Source of the DNA: Pseudomonas lopnurensis
Lineage (GTDB): Bacteria > Pseudomonadota > Gammaproteobacteria > Pseudomonadales > Pseudomonadaceae
Length of the DNA: 64,000 nt
NCBI RefSeq assembly: GCF_015070855.1
Contig: NZ_JADDIX010000099.1
Location: 81,047-145,046 of the forward strand
Reading direction: 5' to 3'
The first letter of the stretch is position 1, and every line of letters starts with the position of its first letter. The position numbers and the translations under genes are program-made. The notes below the pieces were generated by a model, which was not told the DNA's origin, searched no databases, and was given only the letters and a program-made list of their open reading frames with translations. Shown one piece after another: positions 10,401 to 21,881 of this stretch.

Positions 10401-11117
10401 ATGAGCATGACCACACCTCCGCTGTTCCAGGCGCACGGCCTGACCAAGATCTACGGCGCCGGTGAATCCGAGGTCCGGGCCCTGAATGGCGTCGATCTCG
10501 AACTTTTCGCCGGCGAACTGGTGGTATTGCTGGGCGCATCCGGAAGTGGAAAGTCCACCTTGCTGAACATCCTCGGCGGACTCGATGTGCCGACCGAGGG
10601 CTCGCTGCACTACGCCGGCGAGGATCTCACCCATGCCGACGAGAAGCGCCTGACCCAGTACCGTCGTGACTCGGTGGGCTTCATCTTCCAGTTCTACAAC
10701 CTGATCCCCAGTCTCACCGCTCGCGAGAACGTCGCGCTGATCACCGAACTGGCCGAGAATCCCATGAGCCCGGAAGAGGCGCTGACGATGATGGGCCTGG
10801 GCGAGCGCCTGGACAATTTCCCGTCGCAACTCTCCGGCGGCGAGCAACAGCGCGTGGCTATCGCCCGAGCCATCGCCAAGCGGCCACAGGTGCTGCTGTG
10901 CGACGAGCCGACCGGTGCGCTCGACGTCAAGACCGGCATCGCCGTGCTCGAAGCCATCGAACAGGTCAACCGCAGTACCGGTGCGCTCGTGGTAATCATC
11001 ACTCACAACGCGGTGATCGCGAGCATGGCGGATCGGGTGATCCGCTTCTCGGATGGCCGGGTGGCGAACATCGAACAGAACAGCCAGCGGCAGCCCGCCG
11101 CGGCATTGTCCTGGTAG
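10401..11117 (+). CDS. ABC transporter ATP-binding protein (MacB/LolD type)
   Basis: A 238-residue ATPase with Walker [10 protein letters not shown] (about residues 45-53), Q-loop [16 protein letters not shown], signature [14 protein letters not shown], and Walker [12 protein letters not shown] followed by an H-loop in ITHN. This is the MacB/LolD/FtsE-type nucleotide-binding subunit that drives FtsX-like permeases. It begins a three-gene operon with an FtsX permease (10-base gap) and a HlyD-type adaptor (7-base gap). The likely role is a tripartite exporter across the envelope. The substrate is unknown. Confidence 0.93.
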   Translation: MSMTTPPLFQAHGLTKIYGAGESEVRALNGVDLELFAGELVVLLGASGSGKSTLLNILGGLDVPTEGSLHYAGEDLTHADEKRLTQYRRDSVGFIFQFYNLIPSLTARENVALITELAENPMSPEEALTMMGLGERLDNFPSQLSGGEQQRVAIARAIAKRPQVLLCDEPTGALDVKTGIAVLEAIEQVNRSTGALVVIITHNAVIASMADRVIRFSDGRVANIEQNSQRQPAAALSW

Positions 11118-11127
11118 CCGCCACCGA

Positions 11128-13491
11128 ATGCGTCCGCTCGACCTCAAGCTGGTGCGCGATCTGAGCCGGATGAAGGGCCAGATGATCGCAGTGGCGCTGG
11201 TGATGGCTTGCGGGTTGGCGGTGATGGTGATGGCGCGCAGCCTGGTGCTGTCCCTGGGCGGCAGTATCGACGAGTACTACCAGGCACATCGCTTCGCCAT
11301 GGTGTTCAGCGAGCTGAAACGGGCGCCGAACACCTTGCGTACGCAACTGGAGCGGATTCCCGGCGTCGCGGCGGTGGATACCCGGATAACCGGCGCCTTG
11401 CGGCTCGATCTGCCAGCGATGAAAGAGCCTGCCGACGGGGTGATTCATTCGCTGCCGGATGATCGGCCGCAGCAGCTCAACCTCTTGTTTCTGCGCGAAG
11501 GTCGGTTGCCGGAAATCGGCGATCGCTACGAGGTGGTCGTCAGCGAGGCGTTTGCCCGGGCTCACGGTTTTCGGCCGGGCGACAGTGTGGAGGCGGTGAT
11601 CTATGGCGCGCGCGAGCGTCTGCATATCGTCGGGGTGGGGCTGTCACCGGAATTCGTCTACGAGTTGCAGCCGGGGCAGATGATCCCGGATCCCAAGCGC
11701 TTCGGGGTGTTCTGGATGAACGAGCGCAAGCTCGCCAGCGCCTTCGACCTCTCCGGGGCCTTCAACAGCGTGGTGGTCGACATCGCGCCGGGTGCCAATG
11801 CCCAGGCGGTGATGGCTGCGCTCGATCGTCTCCTGCTGCCCTATGGCGGGCAGGTCGCCTACGATCGCAGCGGCCACGTCGCCAGCAAGCAGATCGCCGA
11901 TGAGATCAGGCAACTGGTTCAGTTTTCCATCGCGTTTCCGGTGCTGTTTCTGAGTGTCGCCGCCTTCATGACCAGTGCGGCGCTGACCCGGGTGATTCGC
12001 CTGCAACGCGAGCAGATCGCACAGCTCAAGGCGTTCGGCTATTCGTCTGCGGCGGTCGGCTGGCATTACCTGAAATTTGCGCTGGTGATCGTGCTGCTCG
12101 GCAGCGTTCTGGGCAGCCTGCTCGGTTTGTGGATGGGGCAGTCGATGACCGAGGTGTACAAACGCTTCTTCCAGCTGCCGGGGCTGCCGTTCCGGCCGGA
12201 CTGGCTGGCGCTGGCGCTCGGTTTTCTGGGCGCCGCAGCGCTGTCCCTGCTGGGCGTCATCGGCGCGGTATGGCAGGCGGTGAGGCTGCCGCCGGCCGAG
12301 GCCATGCGTCCGGAGCCGCCCGCGGCGTTTCGCGCGTCGTTGTTCGAACGCCTTGGTCTGCAGCGACTGGCTTCGCCGACGCTACGCATGGCCCTGCGCA
12401 ATCTCGAGCGCAAGCCGTGGCAGGCGCTGTTCACGGTGTTGGGCTTGACGCTGGCGACGGCCATACCGATCCTGCCCGGTGCCATGAGCGACAGCATCGA
12501 CTACCTGATGGATTTCCAGTGGAACCAGGCACAGCGCCAGGATGTCACGCTATCGCTCATCGAGCCCGGCTCCGCCTCGGCGCTCAGCGCCATCGGGCAA
12601 TTGCCCGGGGTGATGCACGTCGAGCCGTTTCGCAGTGTGCCGGCGCGGCTGCGTTTCGAACATCGCGAACGGCGCGTGTCGTTGACCGGGATGGGCCGCG
12701 ACAGCCAGCTGGGCAGGGTGCTGGATGTGCAGGGACGGGCGGTGGCCATGCCGTTACAAGGCATGCTGCTGTCCGAGAAGCTCGCCGATGTGCTCGGTGT
12801 GTCGCCCGGCGACACGGTGCTGGTCGAGGTGCAGGAGGGACGCCGGCCAGTGCTGGAAGTGATGGTCGTTGGCAGCATCACCGACTTCGCCGGACTGGGA
12901 GCCTATCTCGATATCGACGTGCTGCGCCGGCACATGCGCGAAGGCGGCACGCTGAGCGGGGCGCACCTGACGGTGGATAAGGCCTATTGGGATGCGTTCC
13001 TGGCGAAGGTGAAGGAGGCGCCACGTATCGCCGGTTTGAGCATTTCCGCCAACGTACGCGCCAGCTTCGAGGAAACCACCGGCGAGATGATGGGCATCAT
13101 GCAGGGCATCTACCTGCTGTTCGCCGTGATCGTTGCCTGTGGTGTCGTCTACAACGGGGCGCGCATCGCCCTGTCCGAACGCAGCCGGGAGCTGGCGACC
13201 CTGCGTGTGGTGGGTTTCACGCCACGGGAGGTGACCGGTGTGCTGCTCAGCGAACTCGCGATGTTGACGGTGCTGGCGCTCCCTTTCGGCCTGTATGCAG
13301 GCAATCAGCTGACACAACTGATGGTCGAGCTGTCGAGTACCGAGACGGTACGCTTCCCGCTCTTGTTCACCACGCGAACCTATGCCAGCGCGGTGCTGGT
13401 CATTCTGCTTTCCTCGGCGCTGTCGTTTATCGTGATCGGCCGCCGCATCCGACAACTGGACTTGCTGGGCGTATTGAAGGCGCGGGATTGA
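11128..13491 (+). CDS. ABC transporter permease, double FtsX domain
   Basis: This is a 787-residue inner-membrane protein with duplicated architecture: a helix near residue 25, a periplasmic domain, three helices around residues 265-405 (FtsX domain), a second amphipathic start near 445 and a second FtsX domain in the last 130 residues. The end IGRRIRQLDLLGVLKARD is typical of the COG0577-type permeases. The start ATG at 11128 lies 10 bases after the ATPase stop. An upstream in-frame extension overlaps the ATPase and is rejected. It works with the ATPase and the downstream HlyD adaptor. Confidence 0.9.
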   Translation: MRPLDLKLVRDLSRMKGQMIAVALVMACGLAVMVMARSLVLSLGGSIDEYYQAHRFAMVFSELKRAPNTLRTQLERIPGVAAVDTRITGALRLDLPAMKEPADGVIHSLPDDRPQQLNLLFLREGRLPEIGDRYEVVVSEAFARAHGFRPGDSVEAVIYGARERLHIVGVGLSPEFVYELQPGQMIPDPKRFGVFWMNERKLASAFDLSGAFNSVVVDIAPGANAQAVMAALDRLLLPYGGQVAYDRSGHVASKQIADEIRQLVQFSIAFPVLFLSVAAFMTSAALTRVIRLQREQIAQLKAFGYSSAAVGWHYLKFALVIVLLGSVLGSLLGLWMGQSMTEVYKRFFQLPGLPFRPDWLALALGFLGAAALSLLGVIGAVWQAVRLPPAEAMRPEPPAAFRASLFERLGLQRLASPTLRMALRNLERKPWQALFTVLGLTLATAIPILPGAMSDSIDYLMDFQWNQAQRQDVTLSLIEPGSASALSAIGQLPGVMHVEPFRSVPARLRFEHRERRVSLTGMGRDSQLGRVLDVQGRAVAMPLQGMLLSEKLADVLGVSPGDTVLVEVQEGRRPVLEVMVVGSITDFAGLGAYLDIDVLRRHMREGGTLSGAHLTVDKAYWDAFLAKVKEAPRIAGLSISANVRASFEETTGEMMGIMQGIYLLFAVIVACGVVYNGARIALSERSRELATLRVVGFTPREVTGVLLSELAMLTVLALPFGLYAGNQLTQLMVELSSTETVRFPLLFTTRTYASAVLVILLSSALSFIVIGRRIRQLDLLGVLKARD

Positions 13492-13498
13492 ACTGCTC

Positions 13499-14707
13499 AT
13501 GAAGAAGAATTCGAAAGGCTGGAAAAGAGGGTTGCCCTGGGGATTCGCCGTATTGCTGCTGGCGCTCTTGGTGGTGAGTTTCTGGCCCAAGCCGATTCCA
13601 GTGGAGACCGCTGCTGTTGACGTCGGGCCGCTTACCGTCAGTGTTTTCGAGGAGGGCAAGACGCGTGTACGCCAGCGCTACGTGGTATCGCCACCGATAG
13701 CGGGCTTTCTCGAACGCATCCCATTGCGTGCGGGGGCGACGGTAATCGCCGGGCAAACCGTGCTGGCGGTGCTTCACCCCGAGCCGTCCGGTTTTCTCGA
13801 TCCGCGCAGCAAGGCGCAGGCAGAGGCGGCGCTGCAGGCGGCGCGGCGGCTCAGGCAGCAGCGCCAGGCGGAACTCGAGCGCAGCGAAGTCGTACTCGAC
13901 CTGGCGCAGAAGCAATTCGCGCGTGCCGATGCGTTGCGCAAGAGCGGTACCGTTACCGAGCAGGCCTGGGATGAGGCGAGCAGCCAGCTGCAGGTGCGCA
14001 GACGCGAGGCGAGTGCTGCGCGCTTTGCCCTGGACGTTGCCGGATTCGAGGTCGAGCAGGCGCAGGCTGCACTGATGCAGGCCGTCTCGCCAGCCAGCGA
14101 GAGCATGCCGCTGCCACTGGTCGCTCCGGTGAGCGGCCATGTGCTGAATGTATTCGAGGAAAATGCCCGGGTCGTCGCAGCCGGCCAACCACTGCTGGAA
14201 GTGGGAGACCTGCAGGACCTGGAGGCCGAGATCGAGCTGCTGTCCAGCGATGCCGTCGGCGTGGCGCCGGGTGCCGAAGTGATCATCGAGCAGTGGGGCG
14301 GCGATCGGCCGCTACGCGGCAGGGTCGCGCTGGTCGAGCGGGGCGGCTTCACCAAGGTTTCCGCGCTCGGCGTCGAGGAGCAGCGCGTCAAGGTGCGGGT
14401 GGATTTCCTCGAATGGCCGGCCCAGGTGCTGGGCGATCGCTACAGGGTCGAAGCGCGCATCGTCACCTGGCACGGCGATCAGGTACTGCAGGTGCCCACC
14501 GGGGCTCTTTTCCGTCGTGGCAATCGCTGGATGGCCTTCCTGGACGACGAGGGGACGGCGCGCTTGCGGGAAGTGGAGATCGGTCGCAGCAACGGTATCC
14601 ACGCCCAGGTACTGGCAGGTTTGAGCGAAAAGGACCGGGTGATCGTCCATCCGCCGGACAGCATCACCGACGGAGCCGCGGTGGAAGAAGTGAAAACCGC
14701 GCGATAG
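13499..14707 (+). CDS. HlyD-family periplasmic adaptor of the ABC exporter
   Basis: A 402-residue membrane-fusion protein. It has one N-terminal membrane anchor (WGFAVLLLALLVVSFW, about residues 14-29), a lipoyl/barrel-sandwich half-motif (VVSPPIAGFLERIPLRAG), a coiled-coil hairpin rich in A, E, Q and R (about 100-190), the second lipoyl half (PLVAPVSGHVLNVFEENARVVAAG) and a beta-barrel. It would link the FtsX permease to an outer-membrane channel, but no channel gene is adjacent, so a shared TolC-type protein is likely. It is followed, convergently, by hflD after 16 bases. Confidence 0.9.
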   Translation: MKKNSKGWKRGLPWGFAVLLLALLVVSFWPKPIPVETAAVDVGPLTVSVFEEGKTRVRQRYVVSPPIAGFLERIPLRAGATVIAGQTVLAVLHPEPSGFLDPRSKAQAEAALQAARRLRQQRQAELERSEVVLDLAQKQFARADALRKSGTVTEQAWDEASSQLQVRRREASAARFALDVAGFEVEQAQAALMQAVSPASESMPLPLVAPVSGHVLNVFEENARVVAAGQPLLEVGDLQDLEAEIELLSSDAVGVAPGAEVIIEQWGGDRPLRGRVALVERGGFTKVSALGVEEQRVKVRVDFLEWPAQVLGDRYRVEARIVTWHGDQVLQVPTGALFRRGNRWMAFLDDEGTARLREVEIGRSNGIHAQVLAGLSEKDRVIVHPPDSITDGAAVEEVKTAR

Positions 14708-14723
14708 CGCGGTTCGTGGTTGC

Positions 14724-16555
<1,832 letters not shown>

Positions 16556-16996
16556 TCAATCGCGGATCACCTGCAGCGGGTGCGGCGGGTCGCGAAGGTA
16601 ATCGTCGATGCAGCGTGGCACCAGTTCGCTGCGCCAGCGTTGCGGCTGCGCGGCCAGTTCCTCGCGGCTCAACCAGACAGCGCGGACGATGCCCGTGTCG
16701 AGGGGACGTTGCGGATCGTGGCGTAGCGCCTTGGCGGCGAAACAGACGCGCTGGTAGGTCACGCCGTTGCTCGGCGCGGTATACAGATAGACGCCGACCA
16801 CGCCGGTGAGCTCGACGTCCCAGCCGGTTTCCTCGAGGGTTTCGCGCACGGCGGCCTGACGCAGGGTCTCGTTGGCTTCCAGGTGCCCGGCGGGCTGGTT
16901 GAGCACCAGGCGTTCGGCCTTGAGCTCTTCCACCAGGAGGAAGCGCCCCTGGTCCTCGACCACGGTGGCGACGGTGATATGGGGTTGCCAGTCCAT
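16556..16996 (-). CDS. nudJ: Nudix hydrolase, NudJ-type phosphatase
   Basis: A 146-residue Nudix protein with a full Nudix box, GHLEANETLRQAAVRETLEE followed by TGW (about residues 36-58, pattern Gx5Ex7REUxEExGU). Orthologues next to mnmA hydrolyse thiamine pyrophosphate precursors and nucleoside di/triphosphates. The start MDWQPHITVATVVE fits the family; a long in-frame extension upstream runs into the idh terminator and is rejected. Confidence 0.9.
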   Translation of the reverse strand: MDWQPHITVATVVEDQGRFLLVEELKAERLVLNQPAGHLEANETLRQAAVRETLEETGWDVELTGVVGVYLYTAPSNGVTYQRVCFAAKALRHDPQRPLDTGIVRAVWLSREELAAQPQRWRSELVPRCIDDYLRDPPHPLQVIRD

Positions 16997-17060
16997 CGGA
17001 GTTGCCCTGCTTGCTTTGCGGAAGGTCGCGATGATAGCAGCCGCAGGAGGCCTGAAAACA

Positions 17061-17087
17061 CGAACCCCGGCGCGGGGCCGGGGTTCG
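17061..17087 (-). terminator. Intrinsic terminator of idh
   Basis: A perfect 10-bp stem, CGAACCCCGG with CCGGGGTTCG and a 7-base loop, lies 22 bases after the idh stop. On the minus strand it is followed by TGTTTTC. Confidence 0.8.
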
Positions 17088-17109
17088 AGATGACGCTTCA
17101 GGTGTCGAC

Positions 17110-19338
17110 TCAGGCGTTCAGCGCTGCCAGGGCGGCGTTGAAGGTGGCGCTGGGGCGCATCACCTTGCTGGTCAGCTCCGGGTTGGAGCGGTAGTAGCCG
17201 CCGATGTCCACCGGCTTGCCCTGGACCGCGGCGAGCTCGGCGACGATGGCCGCTTCCTGCTCGGTCAGGGTCTTGGCCAACGGGGCGAACTGTGCCTTCA
17301 GCTCGGCATCCTCGTTCTGGGCGGCCAGGGCCTGGGCCCAATACAGCGACAGGTAGAAGTGGCTGCCGCGGTTGTCCAGCTGGCCGACCTTGCGCGCCGG
17401 GGACTTGTTGTTGTCCAGCAGCTTGCCGGTGGCCTGGTCGAGGGTCTTGCCGAGGAGCTTGGCCTTGACGTTGCCGGTCTTGATGCCGGTCTCTTCCAGG
17501 GAAACCGCCAGGGCCAGGAATTCACCGAGGGAATCCCAGCGCAGGTAGTTCTCTTCGACCAGTTGCTGCACGTGCTTCGGTGCCGAGCCGCCGGCGCCGG
17601 TTTCGTACATGCCGCCGCCCGCCATCAGTGGAACGATGGAAAGCATCTTGGCCGAGGTGCCCAGTTCCATGATCGGGAACAGGTCGGTCAGGTAGTCACG
17701 CAGCACGTTGCCGGTCACGGAGATGGTGTCCAGGCCGCGGATCAGGCGCTCCATGCTCAGGCGAATCGCTTCGTTGTAGCCCATGATGCGAATGTCCAGG
17801 CCGCTCAGGTCGTGTTCCTGCAGGTAGGCTTCGACCTTCTTCTGCAGCTGCTGATCGTGGGCGCGCTCGGGGTCCAGCCAGAAGATGGCCGGGGTGTTGG
17901 ACAGGCGGGCGCGGGTCACGGCGAGCTTGACCCAGTCGCGGATCGGGGCGTCCTTGGTCTGGCAGGCACGCCAGATGTCGCCTTTTTCGACTTCGTGCTG
18001 CATCAGCACGGTGCCGTCGGCCAGCACGACGCGCATGATGCCGTCGGCCTGCATTTCGAAGGTCTTGTCGTGGGAGCCGTACTCTTCGGCCTTCTGCGCC
18101 ATCAGGCCGACGTTCGGCACGCTACCCATGGTGACCGGGTCGAAGGCGCCGTTGGTCTTGCAGAAGTTGATCATCTCCTGGTAGATGCGGGCGTAGGTGC
18201 TCTCCGGCATCACCGCCTTGGTGTCCTTCTGCTTGCCGTCCTTGCCCCACATCTGGCCGGAGTTGCGGATCATCGCCGGCATGGAGGCGTCGACGATCAC
18301 GTCGCTCGGGATGTGCAGGTTGGTGATGCCCTTGACCGAGTCGACCATCGCCATTTCCGGGCGCTCGGCGTAGCAGGCGTGGATGTCGTGGAGGATTTCT
18401 TCCTGCTGGGAATCCGGCAGGGATTTGATCTTGTCGTAAACGCTGCTCAGGCCGTTGTTCGGGTTGACGCCGATCTCTTCGAACAGCTTGCCCCACTTGT
18501 CGAACACGTCCTTGTAATAGACGGTGACGGCATGACCGAAGACGATCGGGTGGGAGATCTTCATCATGGTCGCCTTGACGTGCAGGGACCACATCACACC
18601 GGTTTCCTTGCAGTCCTGCAGGGTTTCCTCGAAGAAGGCCCGCAGCTTGTTGCAGCTCATGAACATGCCGTCGAGCACTTCACCTTCCTGCAGGGCGAGC
18701 TGCTTCTTGACCTCGACCTGGCCGTCCTTGCCAACGAACTCGATGCGCACGTCGCCAGCCTTGTCCATGGTGATGGATTGTTCGCTGGAGAAGAAATCAC
18801 CGCCGCGCATGTAGTCGGCGTGGGACTGCGAAGCCTTGCTCCACTTGCCCATGGAATGCGGATGCTTGCGGGCATAGGCCTTCACGGCCGCCGGTGCGCG
18901 GCGATCGGAGTTGCCTTCACGCAGCACCGGGTTGACCGCACTGCCGAGGACCTTGCTGTAGCGCGCACGGGTTTCCTTTTCGGCGTCGGTCTGCGGGTCT
19001 TCGGGAAAGTTGGGGATGTTGTAGCCGAGGGCTTGCAGTTCGGCGATGGCCGCCTTGAGCTGGGGAACGGAGGCGCTGATGTTCGGCAGCTTGATGATGT
19101 TGGCATCCGGCTGGGTGGTCAGCTCGGCCAGCTTGGCCAGGTCGTCGTCCACTCGTTTGTCGGCATCCAGCTGGTCGGCAAAGCTCGCAAGGATGCGCCC
19201 TGCAAGAGAGATGTCGCGTGTTTCGACGGCTATGTCGGCTGTGGCTGCGAAGGCTTCTACGATGGGAAGAAGCGAATAGGTGGCCAGGGCGGGAGCTTCG
19301 TCGGTGAAGGTATAGATGATCTTCGAAGGGTTGGACAT
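17110..19338 (-). CDS. idh: Monomeric NADP-dependent isocitrate dehydrogenase
   Basis: This 742-residue enzyme oxidatively decarboxylates isocitrate to 2-oxoglutarate with NADP+ in the TCA cycle. Length and sequence (start [47 protein letters not shown], end [13 protein letters not shown]) match the monomeric IDH-II class, which is unrelated in length to the dimeric enzyme encoded next to it. Start MSN at 19338 has an AAGAGAG-like ribosome binding site somewhat far upstream. It is transcribed divergently from icd across a 353-base gap that holds two short palindromes. Confidence 0.97.
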   Translation of the reverse strand: MSNPSKIIYTFTDEAPALATYSLLPIVEAFAATADIAVETRDISLAGRILASFADQLDADKRVDDDLAKLAELTTQPDANIIKLPNISASVPQLKAAIAELQALGYNIPNFPEDPQTDAEKETRARYSKVLGSAVNPVLREGNSDRRAPAAVKAYARKHPHSMGKWSKASQSHADYMRGGDFFSSEQSITMDKAGDVRIEFVGKDGQVEVKKQLALQEGEVLDGMFMSCNKLRAFFEETLQDCKETGVMWSLHVKATMMKISHPIVFGHAVTVYYKDVFDKWGKLFEEIGVNPNNGLSSVYDKIKSLPDSQQEEILHDIHACYAERPEMAMVDSVKGITNLHIPSDVIVDASMPAMIRNSGQMWGKDGKQKDTKAVMPESTYARIYQEMINFCKTNGAFDPVTMGSVPNVGLMAQKAEEYGSHDKTFEMQADGIMRVVLADGTVLMQHEVEKGDIWRACQTKDAPIRDWVKLAVTRARLSNTPAIFWLDPERAHDQQLQKKVEAYLQEHDLSGLDIRIMGYNEAIRLSMERLIRGLDTISVTGNVLRDYLTDLFPIMELGTSAKMLSIVPLMAGGGMYETGAGGSAPKHVQQLVEENYLRWDSLGEFLALAVSLEETGIKTGNVKAKLLGKTLDQATGKLLDNNKSPARKVGQLDNRGSHFYLSLYWAQALAAQNEDAELKAQFAPLAKTLTEQEAAIVAELAAVQGKPVDIGGYYRSNPELTSKVMRPSATFNAALAALNA

Positions 19339-19514
19339 TTAGCGTTAACTCTCTTCTTGCTGAGCGTGCACAGAATCCCGAATGCGCAGGTAGGCGCTCT
19401 GGCTTTCCGCCAGAAGCCGGGATTCGCCGCGGTGATGATGGATGCACCATATAGAGTGTCTAGCATTTTGATTCCGATGAGTCCCGGTAAGGGCTCGACG
19501 GTTTCAAGAGGCGG

Positions 19515-19528
19515 GTCTTGTACAAGAC
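19515..19528. promoter_or_regulatory. 14-bp perfect palindrome between idh and icd
   Basis: GTCTTGTACAAGAC is a perfect 14-bp palindrome in the divergent idh/icd gap. A second inverted repeat, ATGACT-TATG-AGTCAT, follows at 19542-19557. Both have the size of dimeric regulator half-site pairs, but I cannot name a regulator. The remaining gap sequence shows no gene. Confidence 0.4.
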
Positions 19529-19598
19529 AGGCTCGTCCCTTATGACTTATGAGTCATCGGCGCAGTATACCATCGCGTCGGCATCTCGCAGAATGGCC

Positions 19599-19626
19599 TT
19601 GCGCATAAGACGAACGAACATATAGT
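19599..19626 (+). promoter_or_regulatory. Candidate sigma-70 promoter of icd
   Basis: TTGCGC (19599-19604) and TATAGT (19621-19626) are spaced by 16 bases and lie 66 bases upstream of the icd start. Spacing and -10 quality are reasonable, the -35 box is partial. Confidence 0.4.
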
Positions 19627-19691
19627 TACAGCCAATTCGAGTGGGTTACTCTCAAAGACGACGATGTTCAACCACGAAGACGGAGTCCAGC

Positions 19692-20948
19692 ATGGGATAC
19701 CAAAAGATCCAGGTGCCTGCCAGCGGTGACAAAATCACCGTCAATGCCGATAACACCCTGAATGTTCCCGACAATCCGATCATTCCCTATATCGAGGGCG
19801 ACGGCATCGGCGTCGACATCAGTCCGGTGATGATCAAGGTCGTGGATGCGGCTGTGCAGAAGGCTTACGGTGGCGCGCGCAAGATCGCCTGGATGGAAGT
19901 CTTCGCTGGCGAGAAGGCCACCCAGGTCTACGATCAGGATACCTGGCTGCCGAAGGAAACCCTGGAAGCCGTCCGTGATTACGTGGTGTCCATCAAGGGG
20001 CCGCTGACCACGCCGGTGGGCGGCGGCATCCGCTCGCTGAACGTCGCCCTGCGCCAGGAACTGGATCTTTACGTCTGCCAGCGCCCGGTTCGCTGGTTCA
20101 CCGGGGTGCCGAGCCCGGTCAAGAAGCCGGGTGACGTGGATATGGTGATCTTCCGCGAGAACTCCGAGGACATCTATGCCGGCGTCGAGTGGAAAGCCGG
20201 TTCCCCCGAGGCGGAAAAGGTCATCAAGTTCCTCACCGAGGAAATGGGGGTCAAGAAGATCCGCTTCACCGAGAATTGCGGTATCGGCATCAAGCCGGTC
20301 TCGCAGGAAGGCACCAAGCGCCTAGTTCGCAAGGCGCTGCAGTACGCGGTGGACAACGATCGCAGCTCCGTGACCATCGTCCACAAGGGCAACATCATGA
20401 AGTTCACCGAAGGGGCCTTCAAGGAATGGGGCTATGAGGTCGCACGTGACGAGTTCGGTGCCGAGCTGCTGGATGGCGGCCCGTGGATGCAGTTCAAGAA
20501 CCCGAATACCGGCAAGAACATCGTGGTCAAGGATGCGATCGCCGACGCCATGCTGCAGCAGATCCTGCTGCGCCCGGCGGAGTACGACGTGATCGCCACG
20601 CTCAACCTGAACGGAGACTACCTGTCCGATGCCCTGGCGGCAGAAGTGGGCGGTATCGGTATCGCCCCGGGCGCCAACCTCTCCGACACCGTGGCCATGT
20701 TCGAGGCCACCCACGGCACCGCACCGAAGTACGCCGGCCAGGACAAGGTCAATCCGGGCTCGCTGATTCTCTCCGCCGAAATGATGCTGCGGCACATGGG
20801 CTGGACCGAAGCGGCCGATCTGATCATCACGGCGACCGAGGGCGCCATCGCGGCGAAAACGGTCACCTACGACTTCGAGCGCCTGATGGACGGCGCGCAG
20901 CTGATGTCCTGCTCGCAGTTCGGTGACGCCATGATCAGCCATATGTAA
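19692..20948 (+). CDS. icd: Dimeric NADP-dependent isocitrate dehydrogenase
   Basis: Icd catalyses the same reaction as the neighbouring monomeric enzyme. The 418-residue product has the isocitrate-binding phosphorylation-loop region [23 protein letters not shown], in which the serine phosphorylated by AceK in E. coli is conserved, and the metal/substrate motif [17 protein letters not shown]. The start [15 protein letters not shown] has GGAG six bases upstream; an in-frame extension of 17 codons is not family-like. A strong bidirectional terminator follows. Having both IDH classes side by side is a known Pseudomonas arrangement, with flux split against isocitrate lyase. Confidence 0.97.
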   Translation: MGYQKIQVPASGDKITVNADNTLNVPDNPIIPYIEGDGIGVDISPVMIKVVDAAVQKAYGGARKIAWMEVFAGEKATQVYDQDTWLPKETLEAVRDYVVSIKGPLTTPVGGGIRSLNVALRQELDLYVCQRPVRWFTGVPSPVKKPGDVDMVIFRENSEDIYAGVEWKAGSPEAEKVIKFLTEEMGVKKIRFTENCGIGIKPVSQEGTKRLVRKALQYAVDNDRSSVTIVHKGNIMKFTEGAFKEWGYEVARDEFGAELLDGGPWMQFKNPNTGKNIVVKDAIADAMLQQILLRPAEYDVIATLNLNGDYLSDALAAEVGGIGIAPGANLSDTVAMFEATHGTAPKYAGQDKVNPGSLILSAEMMLRHMGWTEAADLIITATEGAIAAKTVTYDFERLMDGAQLMSCSQFGDAMISHM

Positions 20949-20959
20949 CCCGGCTGACG

Positions 20960-20999
20960 ACGATAAAAAGGCCGATCATGCGATCGGCCTTTTTATCGT
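20960..20999. terminator. Bidirectional terminator between icd and cspD
   Basis: An 18-bp perfect stem with a 4-base loop, flanked internally by A5 and T5 runs, lies between the convergent icd and cspD stop codons. It reads as an intrinsic terminator on both strands. Confidence 0.92.
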
Positions 21000-21009
21000 C
21001 TCGCGCAAA

Positions 21010-21270
21010 TCAGGCGTCCACCGCCGAGGCCGTCTGGGATGCTGGGGCTGCAGCTTCGGAGCTGGTCTGCTGCGGCCTGATGTCGGTCGCGTGAAGGCCT
21101 TTCGGACCCTGCAGAATATTGAACATGACCGCTTGCCCAGCCTTGAGAGTCCGGTAGCCTTCCATCTGGATGGCCGAATAGTGGGCAAACAGGTCCTCAT
21201 CGCCGCCATCTGCTACGATGAACCCGTAGCCTTTGGCGTTGTTGAACCACTTGACCTTACCGCTTAGCAT
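21010..21270 (-). CDS. cspD: Cold-shock-domain protein CspD
   Basis: An 86-residue protein. The CSD fold holds RNP1 (KGYGFIVA, about residues 13-20) and an RNP2-equivalent (DLFAHYS), followed by an alanine/serine-rich tail. CspD is a stationary-phase, single-stranded nucleic-acid binding inhibitor of replication in E. coli, and it is conserved divergently from clpS as here. The start MLSGKVKWFNN is preceded by GAGGG. Confidence 0.93.
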   Translation of the reverse strand: MLSGKVKWFNNAKGYGFIVADGGDEDLFAHYSAIQMEGYRTLKAGQAVMFNILQGPKGLHATDIRPQQTSSEAAAPASQTASAVDA

Positions 21271-21489
21271 GCTGTTATCCCTCTGCAAAGGAGTCCATTA
21301 CTGGAGTAACATCCATTCCATTCCGCGCTTATGCAGCCCGAGGCCTCATGTTGCGCAACCCGTTTGCCCTTGTAGGCACATACTGTTTGTATCACCGTTT
21401 TGCCGATAGTCAAGGCGACTCGTCAGCTGGCTGCGAAGCTGTCCACTTTATATCTGGCCCCGACGCCACGACCTAGAACCGTTATGCGT

Positions 21490-21852
21490 ATGCATGCAAT
21501 TGCTCAGATTCGACTAACATTCAATCAGGATCGGCCTTTAGGGGACGAGGACGACGCCTCCGGCCTGGCGGTGCAGGAAGCCAAGCCGGAATTGAAGGCA
21601 CCTCCGATGTACAAAGTTGTCATGTTCAATGATGACTACACGCCCATGGATTTCGTCGTCGAGGTGCTGGAAGGCATTTTCAACCACAGCAGGGAGCAGG
21701 CGACCAAAATCATGCTGGCCGTTCATACCGAGGGGCGAGCGGTCTGTGGGATGTATACGCGCGACGTTGCCGAAACCAAAGCGATGCAAGTCAATCAATA
21801 TGCAAGGGAATGCCAGCACCCGCTGCTTTGTGAGATCGAGAAGGACGGTTAA
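21490..21852 (+). CDS. clpS: ClpAP adaptor ClpS
   Basis: ClpS binds primary N-degrons (Leu, Phe, Tyr, Trp) and delivers substrates to ClpA. The 120-residue protein has the degron-pocket motif [16 protein letters not shown] and the HTEGRAVCG segment. The flexible N-terminal extension required for ClpA engagement is present. Two nearby ATGs (21484 and 21490) are possible; neither has a strong ribosome binding site, and I chose the one giving [11 protein letters not shown] as in relatives. It lies 29 bases upstream of clpA, in one operon. Confidence 0.95.
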   Translation: MHAIAQIRLTFNQDRPLGDEDDASGLAVQEAKPELKAPPMYKVVMFNDDYTPMDFVVEVLEGIFNHSREQATKIMLAVHTEGRAVCGMYTRDVAETKAMQVNQYARECQHPLLCEIEKDG

Positions 21853-21881
21853 CGCCCGATTGCTGGGGAAGAGGTGAAGCT

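Noticed and set aside
17359-19545. Long open frame antisense to idh (728 codons)
   Set aside because: Same artefact of high third-position GC; the sense strand encodes monomeric IDH.
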